From: Microbacterium sulfonylureivorans
Lineage (GTDB): Bacteria; Actinomycetota; Actinomycetes; Actinomycetales; Microbacteriaceae
Length of the DNA: 64,000 nucleotides
Direction: 5' to 3'
Assembly (NCBI RefSeq): GCF_003999995.1
Contig: NZ_RJAD01000001.1
Coordinates: 806,001 to 870,000, forward strand
The position numbers and the translations under genes were made by a program. Every line of letters starts with the position of its first letter. Position 1 is the stretch's first letter. The notes beneath the pieces are model-generated. The model was given only the letters and a program-made list of their open reading frames with translations. It was not told where the DNA came from and did no database searches. Below are positions 17,608 through 25,548 of this stretch, one piece after another.

Positions 17608-18438
17608 CTAGCGCAGCCGCTCCAGTGTCTCGAGCAGGAACGCGTGGGTATCGGCATCGGCAGCGGCGATCAGTCCGTGCCCGCCCGTGTGCAGCTCTCC
17701 ACCGGCGAGGTTGGTGACGACCGCGCCGGCGGCGCGGCAGAGCGCGATCGCGGCGGTCCAGTGCACGCTGCCGCGGAGTTCGCCGCCGGTGAGGTAGCCC
17801 GCCTGCCGGCCGGTGGCCACCCATGCGAGCGCCAGCGTGCTCGACAGGCATCGCGGGCTGAACCTGGAGCGGAACGCCTCGTCCACCAGCAGCCGCGTGA
17901 CGACCGGACCGGGGTAGCCGCTCTCGAGGTTGACGGTCACCAGCCGCGAGGCCGGGGTCGGCGCGAGGGGCCGGTCCGTGCCGCCGCCGGCCACGGCTGA
18001 GGCATCCCGCTGCCATGCGCCCGCGCCGTCGGCCCAGTACGTCTCCTCCGCGACCGGGTCGACGACAGCCGCCGCGGCGGTGACGCCGTCGACATCGAGC
18101 GCCACGTTCACGGCGAACAGCGGCAGCCCTGCGGCGAAGTTGAGCGTGCCGCAGATCGGGTCGACCAGCCAGCGCCGGGCAGCCCCGCCGCTCGCCCCGA
18201 GTTCCTCGCCGACGATCCCGTCACCGGGCCGCAGTTCGGCGAGGACGCCGCGGATGGCCCGCTCCGCGGCGACGTCGGCGTCCGTCGAGAAGTCGACTCC
18301 GCCGTGCTCGACGCGTCGCAGGCCGGTGCCGTAGCGGGCTCGGGCGACAGCGGCGCCCGCCCGCGCCGCGCGCACAGCCACATCGGCATCCGTGTGTGCT
18401 TCCGCGGGCTCCCGACCGATCGTCACTCGTCCAGTCAA
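17608..18438 (-). CDS. Inositol monophosphatase-like protein lacking canonical metal ligands
   Basis: A 276-residue protein with the IMPase fold: STDADVAAERAI (~51), GEE motif (77-79), LVDPICGTLNFAAGLPLFAV (from ~91) and a C-terminal CRAAGAVVTNLAGGEL. In canonical enzymes the second block is DPxDGTxNF and the last is WDxAAG. Here the second Asp of the first block is Cys96 and the WD is WT (HWTAAI), so two of the metal-binding acids are missing. Either it is catalytically weak or uses altered chemistry. The start is a TTG at 18438 or the GTG four codons later. It is followed by the PfkB gene after a 115-bp gap. Confidence 0.7.
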   Translation of the reverse strand: MTGRVTIGREPAEAHTDADVAVRAARAGAAVARARYGTGLRRVEHGGVDFSTDADVAAERAIRGVLAELRPGDGIVGEELGASGGAARRWLVDPICGTLNFAAGLPLFAVNVALDVDGVTAAAAVVDPVAEETYWADGAGAWQRDASAVAGGGTDRPLAPTPASRLVTVNLESGYPGPVVTRLLVDEAFRSRFSPRCLSSTLALAWVATGRQAGYLTGGELRGSVHWTAAIALCRAAGAVVTNLAGGELHTGGHGLIAAADADTHAFLLETLERLR

Positions 18439-18674
18439 CCAGCCCCGCGCAACGGTGCCCGGCAGCGGGCGTCACGATCGCCGGTCGCGCGGAGAACTCT
18501 CCCGATCGCCGGAAACGCGAGATGACCGGGCATCGCGAGGACGGCACTGTACCGCCCCGAGCGGCTGAGCGGAAGGGCAGATCGAGGTTCGGCGACCCCG
18601 CCCTAGCCTGTCATCCGCATCTCAGTGCGTGCGCCGCACCCCCCAGACGGCGCGCACAACCCGAAGGAGAAATC

Positions 18675-18953
18675 ATGCTCTGGACGATTCTCGGCCTCAT
18701 CGTCATCGGCCTCATCGCGGGCCTCATCGCGCGCGCGATCATCCCCGGAAAGCAGAGCCTCGGCATCCTGCTCACCATCGTGCTCGGAATCGTCGGCTCG
18801 TTCGTCGGGGGCTTCCTCGGATTCCTGATCTTCGGAAGCGACCCGAACGGCGGGTTCCTGCAGCCCTCCGGCATCATCGGCTCGATTCTGGGCTCGATCA
18901 TCGTGCTCGGCCTCTACGTGTTCTTCGCCCGCCGCGGCGCCGCACGCGCCTGA
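18675..18953 (+). CDS. GlsB/YeaQ/YmgE-family stress membrane protein
   Basis: A 92-residue very hydrophobic protein with three membrane helices (about 3-20, 31-53, 66-85) and the Gly-rich pattern GLIAGLIARAIIPGKQSLG. This is the transglycosylase-associated/YeaQ family, small inner-membrane proteins induced by general stress; molecular function is not known. ATG 18675 has GAAGGAGAA at good spacing. It is monocistronic and ends in a strong hairpin. Confidence 0.85.
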   Translation: MLWTILGLIVIGLIAGLIARAIIPGKQSLGILLTIVLGIVGSFVGGFLGFLIFGSDPNGGFLQPSGIIGSILGSIIVLGLYVFFARRGAARA

Positions 18954-18972
18954 TCCTCGGAGGATCCCACCG

Positions 18973-19014
18973 CGGTAGCCGGTGACCGGGCGGCGAGCCC
19001 GTCGCCGGCTACCG
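18973..19014. terminator. Bidirectional terminator hairpin
   Basis: CGGTAGCCGG and CCGGCTACCG pair perfectly and the stem continues inward through TGACCGGG/CCCGTCG with a bulge. It lies between the convergent YeaQ-type and EI24-type genes and overlaps the last codons of the latter. Confidence 0.7.
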
Positions 19015-19752
19015 TGCGTGTGCAGGAGAGTCCTCGACGAACGATCGAGCGAGGAGCGTCGCTCCCGCCACAGCTGCCGGCATGGTGGCGACCGCGCCCA
19101 GCGGCACGAGGAAGCAGAGCTGCGTGGCGACGCCGAAGCCCAGCGCCCGCGCGCGGTGGCGGCGCATCAGCCTCCGCCGATCGGCCGGAGCGAGCCCGCG
19201 CGCGGTGAGCGCACGCGAGGTCAGCTCGTACGCGAGCAGCCAGCCCGTGAAGACGACGGCGAACACCGTGGCGACGACTCCGCCCACCACCGGCACGAGC
19301 CCGATCAACGCGGCGGCGAGAGCGACGGCCAGGCCGCGCACGAGGAGCCGCAGCCCGTCGCCGAGCGATCGCCAGAAGCCGTCGTCGGCGGTGAGGTCGT
19401 CGGCGCCGAGATCGGCCTCGACGGCCGACCAGATGCGGTCGTAGAAGGGCTCTCCGATGAGGAGCGTGAGCGCGGTGAACGACACCGCGACGAGCACCAG
19501 CGCACCACCGATGAGCGCGGTGCCGACCGCGACGCGGATGACGGTCGCCCAAAGGCCGGGCCATCCGTCGGCGAACGGGGTCACCGCCTCGGTGATGCCC
19601 GGGAGCGAAACCCCGAGCGCGACCAGCCCTGCGAGGAAGAACGCCGCCACGATCGCAGCGGGCAGAAGGCCGAGCGCCATGAGGCCCGGCCGGCGAGGCC
19701 AGTAGGCGAACCCGCGACCCAGCAGGACGGCTCCTCGGGCGAATTCGCGCAT
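19009..19752 (-). CDS. EI24/CysZ-like multi-pass membrane protein
   Basis: A 247-residue membrane protein with about five hydrophobic segments (roughly 22-50, 74-100, 135-165, 200-225) and the EI24-domain pattern FARGAVLLGRGFAYWPRRPGL at the start and LIGEPFYDRI in the middle. E. coli CysZ of this family is a sulfate channel; actinobacterial members are uncharacterised. ATG 19752 is chosen because a TACACT -10 box ends exactly 7 nt upstream, indicating a leaderless transcript; an earlier in-frame start would precede the promoter. Confidence 0.72.
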   Translation of the reverse strand: MREFARGAVLLGRGFAYWPRRPGLMALGLLPAAIVAAFFLAGLVALGVSLPGITEAVTPFADGWPGLWATVIRVAVGTALIGGALVLVAVSFTALTLLIGEPFYDRIWSAVEADLGADDLTADDGFWRSLGDGLRLLVRGLAVALAAALIGLVPVVGGVVATVFAVVFTGWLLAYELTSRALTARGLAPADRRRLMRRHRARALGFGVATQLCFLVPLGAVATMPAAVAGATLLARSFVEDSPAHAR

Positions 19753-19759
19753 CCGGTCC

Positions 19760-19765
19760 AGTGTA
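19760..19765 (-). promoter_or_regulatory. -10 box of a leaderless gene (EI24-like)
   Basis: TACACT on the minus strand with a 7-nt spacer to ATG 19752, the same geometry as other leaderless genes in this window. Confidence 0.6.
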
Positions 19766-19863
19766 GGCGGAGCGCCGAACGCGGGACGGGCCCGCCGACG
19801 CAGCATTCGGGGATGCGCGTCGACGGACCCAGGGAGGCCGTGCGGCCCGTTGGGGGCGAACCA

Positions 19864-20451
19864 CTACGGCGCCGGGACGAGAACCCGGTCGATGGTGTGG
19901 ATGACGCCGTTGGACGCCGGGATGTTGAGCGCCCACAGCACCAGCCGCGGATCCCGCAGTGAGCTTGTCTCGTCGCGCAGGGTGATGCCGCGCGGCTGCA
20001 CCACACCGCCGTTCGCCATGGTGAGCGACCGCGAGATGAGCACCTTCACCGGGCCGAGCTTCTTGCCCGCGACCACGTGGTAGAGCAGGATGTCGGCGAT
20101 CTGCTCGGTCGTGAAGGCCGAGGTGATCGTCGCGAGAGCCGCCGCCTCGCTGGCCGGGGCGGTTCCGGTGAGATCGGTGACGAGTCGCAGGAAGGCTCGG
20201 TCGTTGGGCGCGAACACGGTGTACTTCTGCGTGGTGTCCGCAAGGGCGCCGTCGAGCCCCGTGGCGAGCACTGCCTGCACCAGGATGTCGTAGTCCCGCG
20301 GATTGCCGTCCGGAGTGCCGCCTCCGGACGCGGCCACCGCGACGTCGACGATCGTTCGCGACGGCGTGCCGCCGGTCGCGTGCGCGGGGGTGGCCGAGAA
20401 CACCAGTGCGAGTGCGGCGACCGCCGCCACGGCGATACGGGTCTTCTTCAT
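19864..20451 (-). CDS. Secreted fasciclin-domain protein
   Basis: A 195-residue exported protein. The signal peptide (KKTRIAVAAVAALALVFSATPAHA, broken at its centre by the hydrophobic core) ends about residue 26 at an AHA cleavage site. Residues ~55-195 form one FAS1 domain with H1 motif KYTVFAPNDRAFLRL and H2 motif NGVIHTIDRVLVP, and the conserved YHVV. The family resembles mycobacterial MPT70/MPT83, cell-surface or secreted adhesive proteins. It is divergent from an ECF sigma gene and carries a promoter of the same form as that sigma gene, so it is a likely target of that sigma factor. Confidence 0.87.
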   Translation of the reverse strand: MKKTRIAVAAVAALALVFSATPAHATGGTPSRTIVDVAVAASGGGTPDGNPRDYDILVQAVLATGLDGALADTTQKYTVFAPNDRAFLRLVTDLTGTAPASEAAALATITSAFTTEQIADILLYHVVAGKKLGPVKVLISRSLTMANGGVVQPRGITLRDETSSLRDPRLVLWALNIPASNGVIHTIDRVLVPAP

Positions 20452-20509
20452 CGTTCAGCTCCTTCGATGCGATGACGTCACGCCGTCCCGATGGAGGGCG
20501 CACTGGGGT

Positions 20510-20537
20510 ATTCCCCCGCGAGGGCCGGCACGGATGC
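20510..20537 (-). promoter_or_regulatory. ECF-type promoter of the fasciclin gene
   Basis: On the minus strand AGGTGCATCCG (GCATCC at 20537-20532) is followed after 17 bp by GGAAT (20514-20510). The same two blocks with the same spacing precede the sigma gene on the other strand. Start site expected ~50 nt before the ATG. Confidence 0.65.
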
Positions 20538-20591
20538 ACCTTCCGGCGAATCGTGCGGAGGAGCACGTTCGGGAATCGATCGGGCCCAGGT

Positions 20592-20619
20592 GCATCCGCC
20601 ACGTCATCGGCGGCGGAAT
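20592..20619 (+). promoter_or_regulatory. ECF-type autoregulated promoter of the sigma factor gene
   Basis: GCATCC (20592-20597), 17-bp spacer, GGAAT (20615-20619), preceded by AGGT as in the fasciclin promoter. A CATCC -35 block recalls SigK-type promoters (from memory). Confidence 0.62.
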
Positions 20620-20705
20620 CCCTTCTCGACGGCCGACCGCGTCACGGCGGCACCACTGTGCGGACGACCGCCGAGGGCTAGCGTGGATCGGGGAGCGAGG
20701 ATCGC

Positions 20706-21263
20706 ATGGACCGGAACGCCGACGACGAGGCGCTTCTCGACGCGCGCTTCACCGCCGGCGACGAGCGCGCTCTGGAGGAGCTCTACCGGCGGTGGTCTCC
20801 CGTGGTCTACACGCTCGCACTCCGCTCTCTCGGAGACCGCGGCGACGCCGAGGACGTGACACAGCGCACCTTCGTGTCGGCGTGGGCCTCGCGGGCCACG
20901 TTCGACCCGCACAAGGGGCGCCTCTCGACCTGGTTGATCGCGATCGCGAAGCGCCGCATCGCCGACACGCACGAGTCTCGCGCCAAGGTCCGCGCGATAC
21001 AGGCGGAGATCCAGCGGATCACCCGCCCCGACGACCTCGTGCGCGAGCCGCCCGATCTCGCCGAGACCCTGCTGCTGGCGAGCGAGCTCGAGCATCTCGA
21101 GCCCGACGCGGAGGCGGTGATGAGGCTGGCGTTCTTCGACGACCTCACCCACCAGCAGATCGCCCATCGGCTGGGGATGCCGCTGGGTACCGTGAAGAGT
21201 CACATCCGGCGGAGTCTCACCCGTATGCGCAATCGTCTGGAGGCCTCCCGTGTCGCACCTTGA
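20706..21263 (+). CDS. ECF RNA polymerase sigma factor (SigK-like)
   Basis: A 185-residue sigma-70-family factor with region 2 (LYRRWSPVVYTLALRSLGD..DAEDVTQRTFVSAW, residues ~28-62) and region 4 (EAVMRLAFFDDLTHQQIAHRLG, ~138-160, ending GTVKSHIRRSLTRM). Region 2 is followed by the WLIAIAKRRIADTH segment. The next gene is a membrane anti-sigma factor overlapping by 14 nt, and a fasciclin gene lies divergently, the partnership known for SigK/RskA in mycobacteria. Start ATG 20706 follows GGGGAGCGAGG. It probably reads its own promoter and the fasciclin promoter. Confidence 0.88.
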   Translation: MDRNADDEALLDARFTAGDERALEELYRRWSPVVYTLALRSLGDRGDAEDVTQRTFVSAWASRATFDPHKGRLSTWLIAIAKRRIADTHESRAKVRAIQAEIQRITRPDDLVREPPDLAETLLLASELEHLEPDAEAVMRLAFFDDLTHQQIAHRLGMPLGTVKSHIRRSLTRMRNRLEASRVAP

Positions 21264-21981
21264 CCCGGAGCTCCTCGCCCTGCTCGCGCTCGACGAGCCC
21301 GTCGAGACGGACGCCGATCGCGCGCACCTCGCCTCGTGCCCCTCGTGCACCGCGGACCTGTCCGCGCTGCGCCACGCCGCCGTCGTGGGCCGGGCGGCGG
21401 TCGACGGCGCGAACCTCGAAGTCCCCCACGAGCGGGTATGGGACCGCATCGCCGACGAGCTCGAGCTCGGCGCACGCCACACGGCACCGGACCCGGAACC
21501 CGGCCCTGGCAGCGCCGCCGAGCCCACGCCCGCCGCCCGGCCCCGGCGGCGCCGGCGGACCGCCTGGGTCCTCGCCGCATGCCTGGCGTTCGTCGTGGCG
21601 ATCGCGGCCGGCGCGTGGACGGTGTCGCGCACGCTGCTCCCGACAGAGGTGGCCGCGGCATCCCTCATCGCCTTCCCCGAGCATCAGGGCGCGGCCGGCA
21701 CCGCCGTCGCGGAGGAGTCGCGAGACGGCACCGTCCGCCTCACCGTGACCCTCGACGGCGACACCGATCCGGACGGCTACCGGGAGGTGTGGCTCATCCG
21801 CGGCGACGCGTCCGCGCTGATCAGCCTCGGTGTGCTGGAGGGCGATGCCGGGTCCTTCACGGTGCCTGCCGGGATCGACCTGACCGAGTACAGCCTCGTC
21901 GACATCTCCGTCGAACCGCTCGACGGCGACCCCCTCCATTCCGGCAACTCGATCGTCCGCGGAGAGCTCGCACCCGCGTGA
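21250..21981 (+). CDS. Membrane anti-sigma factor (RskA-like, with zinc-type N-terminus)
   Basis: A 243-residue single-pass protein. The cytoplasmic N-terminus holds the ZAS motif HxxxCxxC (His26, Cys30, Cys33) that would bind the sigma factor; an Arg-rich stop precedes one TM helix at about residues 104-124 (WVLAACLAFVVAIAAGAW); the extracellular ~115 residues form an RskA-type beta domain (GYREVWLIRGDASALISLG). GTG 21250 overlaps the sigma stop by 14 nt, so both are made in step. Release is expected by regulated proteolysis, as in other RskA proteins. Confidence 0.85.
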   Translation: MSHLDPELLALLALDEPVETDADRAHLASCPSCTADLSALRHAAVVGRAAVDGANLEVPHERVWDRIADELELGARHTAPDPEPGPGSAAEPTPAARPRRRRRTAWVLAACLAFVVAIAAGAWTVSRTLLPTEVAAASLIAFPEHQGAAGTAVAEESRDGTVRLTVTLDGDTDPDGYREVWLIRGDASALISLGVLEGDAGSFTVPAGIDLTEYSLVDISVEPLDGDPLHSGNSIVRGELAPA

Positions 21982-22027
21982 GGGCGCCGCTGCGGCCCTC
22001 GGGCCCGGGCGCCGGGCGGCATGGTGC

Positions 22028-22708
22028 TCAGTCCGGCGGTGCGGTCGCGGTGCGCGCGGCACGGCGCCGGCGGATCGTCTCGACGACCGCCCACGCCAGG
22101 ATCCCCACAGCCACGCCCAGGAAGATGCCGCCGATGACGTCGGTCAGCCAGTGCGCCGCGAGGTAGGTGCGGCTCCAGGCCATCCAGAGGACCCACACCG
22201 CTCCGAGCAACCACCACAGCCAATGGCGGAACAGCAGCGCGAGCACCGTCGCCATGGCGGCCGCGAACGCGACGTGACCCGAAGGGAACGATGTCGGGAC
22301 CACCTCGGCGAGCGAGTCCTCCGGCCGGATCCGCGCCACCACCCTTGCGAGCGGCGCGGCGATCGCGATGCACAGCACCAGGGCCGCGGCGACGGTGATG
22401 GCAGCCCACCACCACCGGAGGATCAGGAGGGTTCCGACGATCACCAGGCCGGTGACGGCGGCAAGGACGGGGCCGCCGAGGTGGCCGGGGATCCACGCGA
22501 GGACGAGTCCGGCATCCGTCCGGTTCGCCACCATCAGCTCGTGCCACCAGAGGTCGACCGGGAACGGCTGGTCCCGGCGGACCGAGGTCACCACCCACAG
22601 CACGATGATCGCGGCGATGGTGGCGGCCGCGCCGATGATGATCGGCGTGAGCCGCGAGAGATCGGGGCGCTCGTGGGGAGGCTGTACGCGGGCGATCTTC
22701 GCAGTCAT
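22028..22708 (-). CDS. PAP2-family membrane phosphatase
   Basis: A 226-residue protein with about six membrane helices and the three PAP2 active-site blocks: ARVVARIRP (K/RxxxxxRP-type, ~130), PSGH (FPSGHVAFAAA, ~145) and SRTYLAAHWLTDVIGG (SRxxxxxHxxxD, ~184). It dephosphorylates phosphatidate or undecaprenyl pyrophosphate at the outer membrane face; which one is not readable. It lies just downstream of a diacylglycerol-kinase-like gene on the same strand (62 bp), pointing to phosphatidate turnover. Confidence 0.85.
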   Translation of the reverse strand: MTAKIARVQPPHERPDLSRLTPIIIGAAATIAAIIVLWVVTSVRRDQPFPVDLWWHELMVANRTDAGLVLAWIPGHLGGPVLAAVTGLVIVGTLLILRWWWAAITVAAALVLCIAIAAPLARVVARIRPEDSLAEVVPTSFPSGHVAFAAAMATVLALLFRHWLWWLLGAVWVLWMAWSRTYLAAHWLTDVIGGIFLGVAVGILAWAVVETIRRRRAARTATAPPD

Positions 22709-22770
22709 CGTGCCTCGACTCCGGTCGATTCGGCGCCGGTGTCAGGGCCGCGCAGCTGTCCGGGCATCCG

Positions 22771-23703
22771 TCACCTCACCCGGATCGCGGAAGGCTGGAT
22801 CGTGACGGTGAACGCGGTGGTCTCGCCGACCTCTTCGCCGTCGATCTCGAACGCGCGCGGCTCGGGCAGCGTGACGGTGACGCTCGATGCCCGGCCGTGC
22901 TCGAGCGAGTCGGTGTCGGTGACATCGTCGGACTTGCCGATCAGCCGCTTCAGCCCGTTGTCCCACATCATCGTCTTCAGCGTCCCCATCCACTGGGCGA
23001 GCCCCTCGGCGCTCAGCAGGAGGTAGTCCAGCTCCCCGTCCGCCGGGTCGGCTTCGGGCAGGAGCGTCACACCGCCCTGCAGCGTTCCGCAGTTCGCGAC
23101 GAGGAACGTGTGCGCCTCGGCGTTCCTCGCGGGCTCGTCATCCGCGGCGATCGTGAACGGGATGACGTCGCTGGCCGACAGCGCGCGTCCGAGCGACTCG
23201 ACGTAGGCGAGCCACCCCGCCTTGTCCTTCAGGGCGTCGTCGGTCTCGGCGATCATGTGGGCGTCGATGCCGAACCCGACCATGACGACGAAGCCGTGCC
23301 GCTCCGACCCGGCCGTCGACTCCACCTCGACCCACCCGACGTCGACGGTGCGTGCCTCGCCGGCGATCGCCCTCACGAAGGCCGCGGGAACATCGTCGAT
23401 GGGGACGTCGAGGTTCCGGGCGAAGAGGTTGCCGGTGCCGAGGGGGATGATCGCCATCTTGACATCGGCCGACACGTCGGCGAGATGCTCCGCCACCGCC
23501 CGAACCGTGCCGTCGCCACCCGCGACGACGAGCAGCTCCGCACCGCCGGCGAGCGCCGCCGCGGCGACGCCCTGCCCCGGATCCTCCTCGGTGGTCTCCC
23601 ACCACGCCACCTCGACCGGCGACTCGCCGACGGCGTCGGCGAGTCCCGCCTCGAGCGCGCCCTTCTCGGTCTTCGACGGATTCCAGACGATCGCGATCCG
23701 CAT
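22771..23703 (-). CDS. Diacylglycerol/lipid kinase (DagK-type)
   Basis: A 310-residue cytosolic lipid kinase. It has the glycine-rich nucleotide motif VVAGGDGTVRAVAEHL (~77) and PLGTGNLFARNL (~108), followed by a beta-sandwich domain with the characteristic EPRAFEIDGEEVGE segment near the end. The family phosphorylates diacylglycerol or similar lipids with ATP. Its ATG shares one base with the stop of the PPK2 gene upstream (TGATG), so it is co-translated with PPK2. Together with the PAP2 gene it suggests a small lipid/phosphate cluster. Confidence 0.85.
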   Translation of the reverse strand: MRIAIVWNPSKTEKGALEAGLADAVGESPVEVAWWETTEEDPGQGVAAAALAGGAELLVVAGGDGTVRAVAEHLADVSADVKMAIIPLGTGNLFARNLDVPIDDVPAAFVRAIAGEARTVDVGWVEVESTAGSERHGFVVMVGFGIDAHMIAETDDALKDKAGWLAYVESLGRALSASDVIPFTIAADDEPARNAEAHTFLVANCGTLQGGVTLLPEADPADGELDYLLLSAEGLAQWMGTLKTMMWDNGLKRLIGKSDDVTDTDSLEHGRASSVTVTLPEPRAFEIDGEEVGETTAFTVTIQPSAIRVR

Positions 23704-24548
23704 CAGGACCCCTTCTGCTTCTTCGTGCCGCCCAGGTCGGCGGCGATGTCGGGGACGTAGCGGAACTGATCGACGGGCGGGCGCTCGTAGTCGTCCGCGC
23801 CGGGCCGGTCGGGGATCTCGACGTCGTCCGATTCGAGGCTCTGGTACGGGATGCTGCTCAGCAGGTGACTGATCACGTTGAGGCGCGCGCTGCGCTTGTC
23901 GTCGCTCTCGACCGTCCACCACGGCGACTCCGTGGTGTCGGTCGCGGCGAACATCGCATCCTTCGCGCGGGAATAGTCCTCCCACCGGAGGATCGACTCG
24001 AGATCCGTCGGAGACAGCTTCCACCGGCGCAGCGGATCTTCCAGCCGCGACGCGAAGCGGGCCTGCTGCTCGTCGTCGGAGACCGAGAACCAGTACTTGA
24101 TCAGGATGATGCCGTCCTCGATGAGGAGGTGCTCCACGATCGGCGTCTGGCGGAGGAATGTCTGATACTCCGCGTCCGTGCAGAAGCCCAGGACGCGCTC
24201 GACGCCCGCCCGGTTGTACCACGAGCGATCCATCAGGACGATCTCGCCGGCGGCGGGGAGCCGCGCGATGTATCGCTGGTAATACCACTGCCCGCGCTCC
24301 TCCTTCGAAGGCTTCGGGAGCGCGACCACCCTGGCATGACGAGGGTTCAGGTATTGCCGCACCCGCTTGATCGCGCCGCCCTTGCCCGCGGCATCCCGGC
24401 CCTCGAAGATCACGAGCACCCGAGCGCCGGAGGAGACCACCCACTGCTGCATGTCGACGAGCTCGACCTGGAGCCGTTGCAGCTCGTCCTTGTACGGACC
24501 TTTGGGGATGCGCTTGACGGACGACTTCGCGGGTTTCTTCTTCGACAT
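23703..24548 (-). CDS. ppk2: Polyphosphate kinase 2 (PPK2)
   Basis: A 281-residue P-loop kinase that moves phosphate between polyphosphate and nucleotides. Walker A FEGRDAAGKGGAIKR (~50), lid region around KPSKEERGQWYYQRY (~80) and Walker B MDRSWYNRAGVERVLGF (~107) are intact, all typical of single-domain PPK2. The Lys-rich N-terminus (KKKPAKSSVKR) is common in actinobacterial members. ATG 24548 is chosen over the GTG one codon earlier because GAGGTGAAG is then 4-6 nt upstream. First gene of a PPK2-DagK unit; polyP and lipid phosphorylation may be linked (inference). Confidence 0.9.
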   Translation of the reverse strand: MSKKKPAKSSVKRIPKGPYKDELQRLQVELVDMQQWVVSSGARVLVIFEGRDAAGKGGAIKRVRQYLNPRHARVVALPKPSKEERGQWYYQRYIARLPAAGEIVLMDRSWYNRAGVERVLGFCTDAEYQTFLRQTPIVEHLLIEDGIILIKYWFSVSDDEQQARFASRLEDPLRRWKLSPTDLESILRWEDYSRAKDAMFAATDTTESPWWTVESDDKRSARLNVISHLLSSIPYQSLESDDVEIPDRPGADDYERPPVDQFRYVPDIAADLGGTKKQKGS

Positions 24549-24794
24549 CACTTCACCTCACATCGGGAGAGCGAGCGCGCATCCTCGGCACCCACGCCGG
24601 ACACGGCGGGGGCTCCGTCTCGTCGATGCGACGTCGCGGCGGTCAACAGCGTGCGGGTGCGATCGTGATGATCCCAGTCGATGCCCGGTGCACTGGTTCG
24701 CCGCGGCGCCCACACTACGCCGGGCCCTGCTGCGGGAGGCAAGGGTTGACAACGGCGGGCGGATCGGCGAGGGCACCGGCCGTGCCGTGACGTG

Positions 24795-25376
24795 TCAGCG
24801 TCCGGCGGCGTCCGCAGAAGCGGGGTGCCCCAGCTCCCAGCGGCCGGCCGCACGGGCATCGTGCGTCAGCAGCCGATCGAGCCGGACGAAGTCCCGCGCC
24901 AGGATCCTCTGCATCACCCGCCCCGGGACCCAGCCGAGCTGCCAGCGGAGCGAATCGCTGAGCTCCCCGGCGTAGTCCGCGCGGATGCGCGTGCCGTCGG
25001 CGGACGGTCCGCAGGCGTACTCGACGCGCGAGTTCCAGGGTGCCGACGACAGCCAGACCACGCGCCGGTTCTCGTCCAGCGCCTCGAGGCGGTCGATGAA
25101 GTGGATCCGGAACGGGCCGATGCGGTCGGTCGCCATCCACGTTGCGCCGACCCGGATGGGCCCGGTGTCGATCCGCCTCCGGAAGACCACGGCGGGCGCG
25201 AAGTCGTGCCACTTATCGGGGTCGGCCAAATAGGGGAAGACCGCCTCTGTCCGATGGGGGACCGTCGCGTCGACGACCACGCGGCGGGCCCAGCGGCTCT
25301 CGGTCGCTCTCACGCGCAACCGGACGGTCGCCGACCGTCGATCGAGGTCTCGCCCCCCAGGAGCGTGGTTCTCCAC
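24795..25376 (-). CDS. SRPBCC-fold (START/polyketide cyclase-like) protein
   Basis: A 193-residue single-domain protein. The pattern RRVVVDATVPHRTEAVFPYLADPDKW...FAPAVV followed by VGATWMATDRIGPFRIHFIDRLEALDENRRVVW (two parts of one domain) is typical of the SRPBCC hydrophobic-cavity fold, with no catalytic residue defined. It likely binds a small hydrophobic ligand. GTG 25376 is selected because a TACGCT -10 box ends 7 nt upstream, giving a leaderless transcript. The downstream 246 bp toward PPK2 hold no gene I can support. Confidence 0.65.
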   Translation of the reverse strand: MENHAPGGRDLDRRSATVRLRVRATESRWARRVVVDATVPHRTEAVFPYLADPDKWHDFAPAVVFRRRIDTGPIRVGATWMATDRIGPFRIHFIDRLEALDENRRVVWLSSAPWNSRVEYACGPSADGTRIRADYAGELSDSLRWQLGWVPGRVMQRILARDFVRLDRLLTHDARAAGRWELGHPASADAAGR

Positions 25377-25383
25377 GGTCGAG

Positions 25384-25389
25384 AGCGTA
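25384..25389 (-). promoter_or_regulatory. -10 box of a leaderless gene (SRPBCC)
   Basis: TACGCT on the minus strand with a 7-nt spacer to GTG 25376, matching the other leaderless genes here. Confidence 0.55.
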
Positions 25390-25548
25390 CGGCGCACTCC
25401 GCCTGACGGGCAAGGTCGGCGCGGCGGCCGCACACCGTCGCCTGACGCTCCGGCTGATGCGGCGGCGAGGCCACGGGCGTAGGATGCCGCTGTCCGCGAC
25501 GTACGGGGCGTCTGTGTCGATGCCCCCGGCGAGATCGGGGGATCCGAC

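Noticed and set aside
22771..24548. A single fused DagK-PPK2 protein
   Set aside because: The frames differ and the TGATG junction shows two coupled genes, each starting at its own domain.
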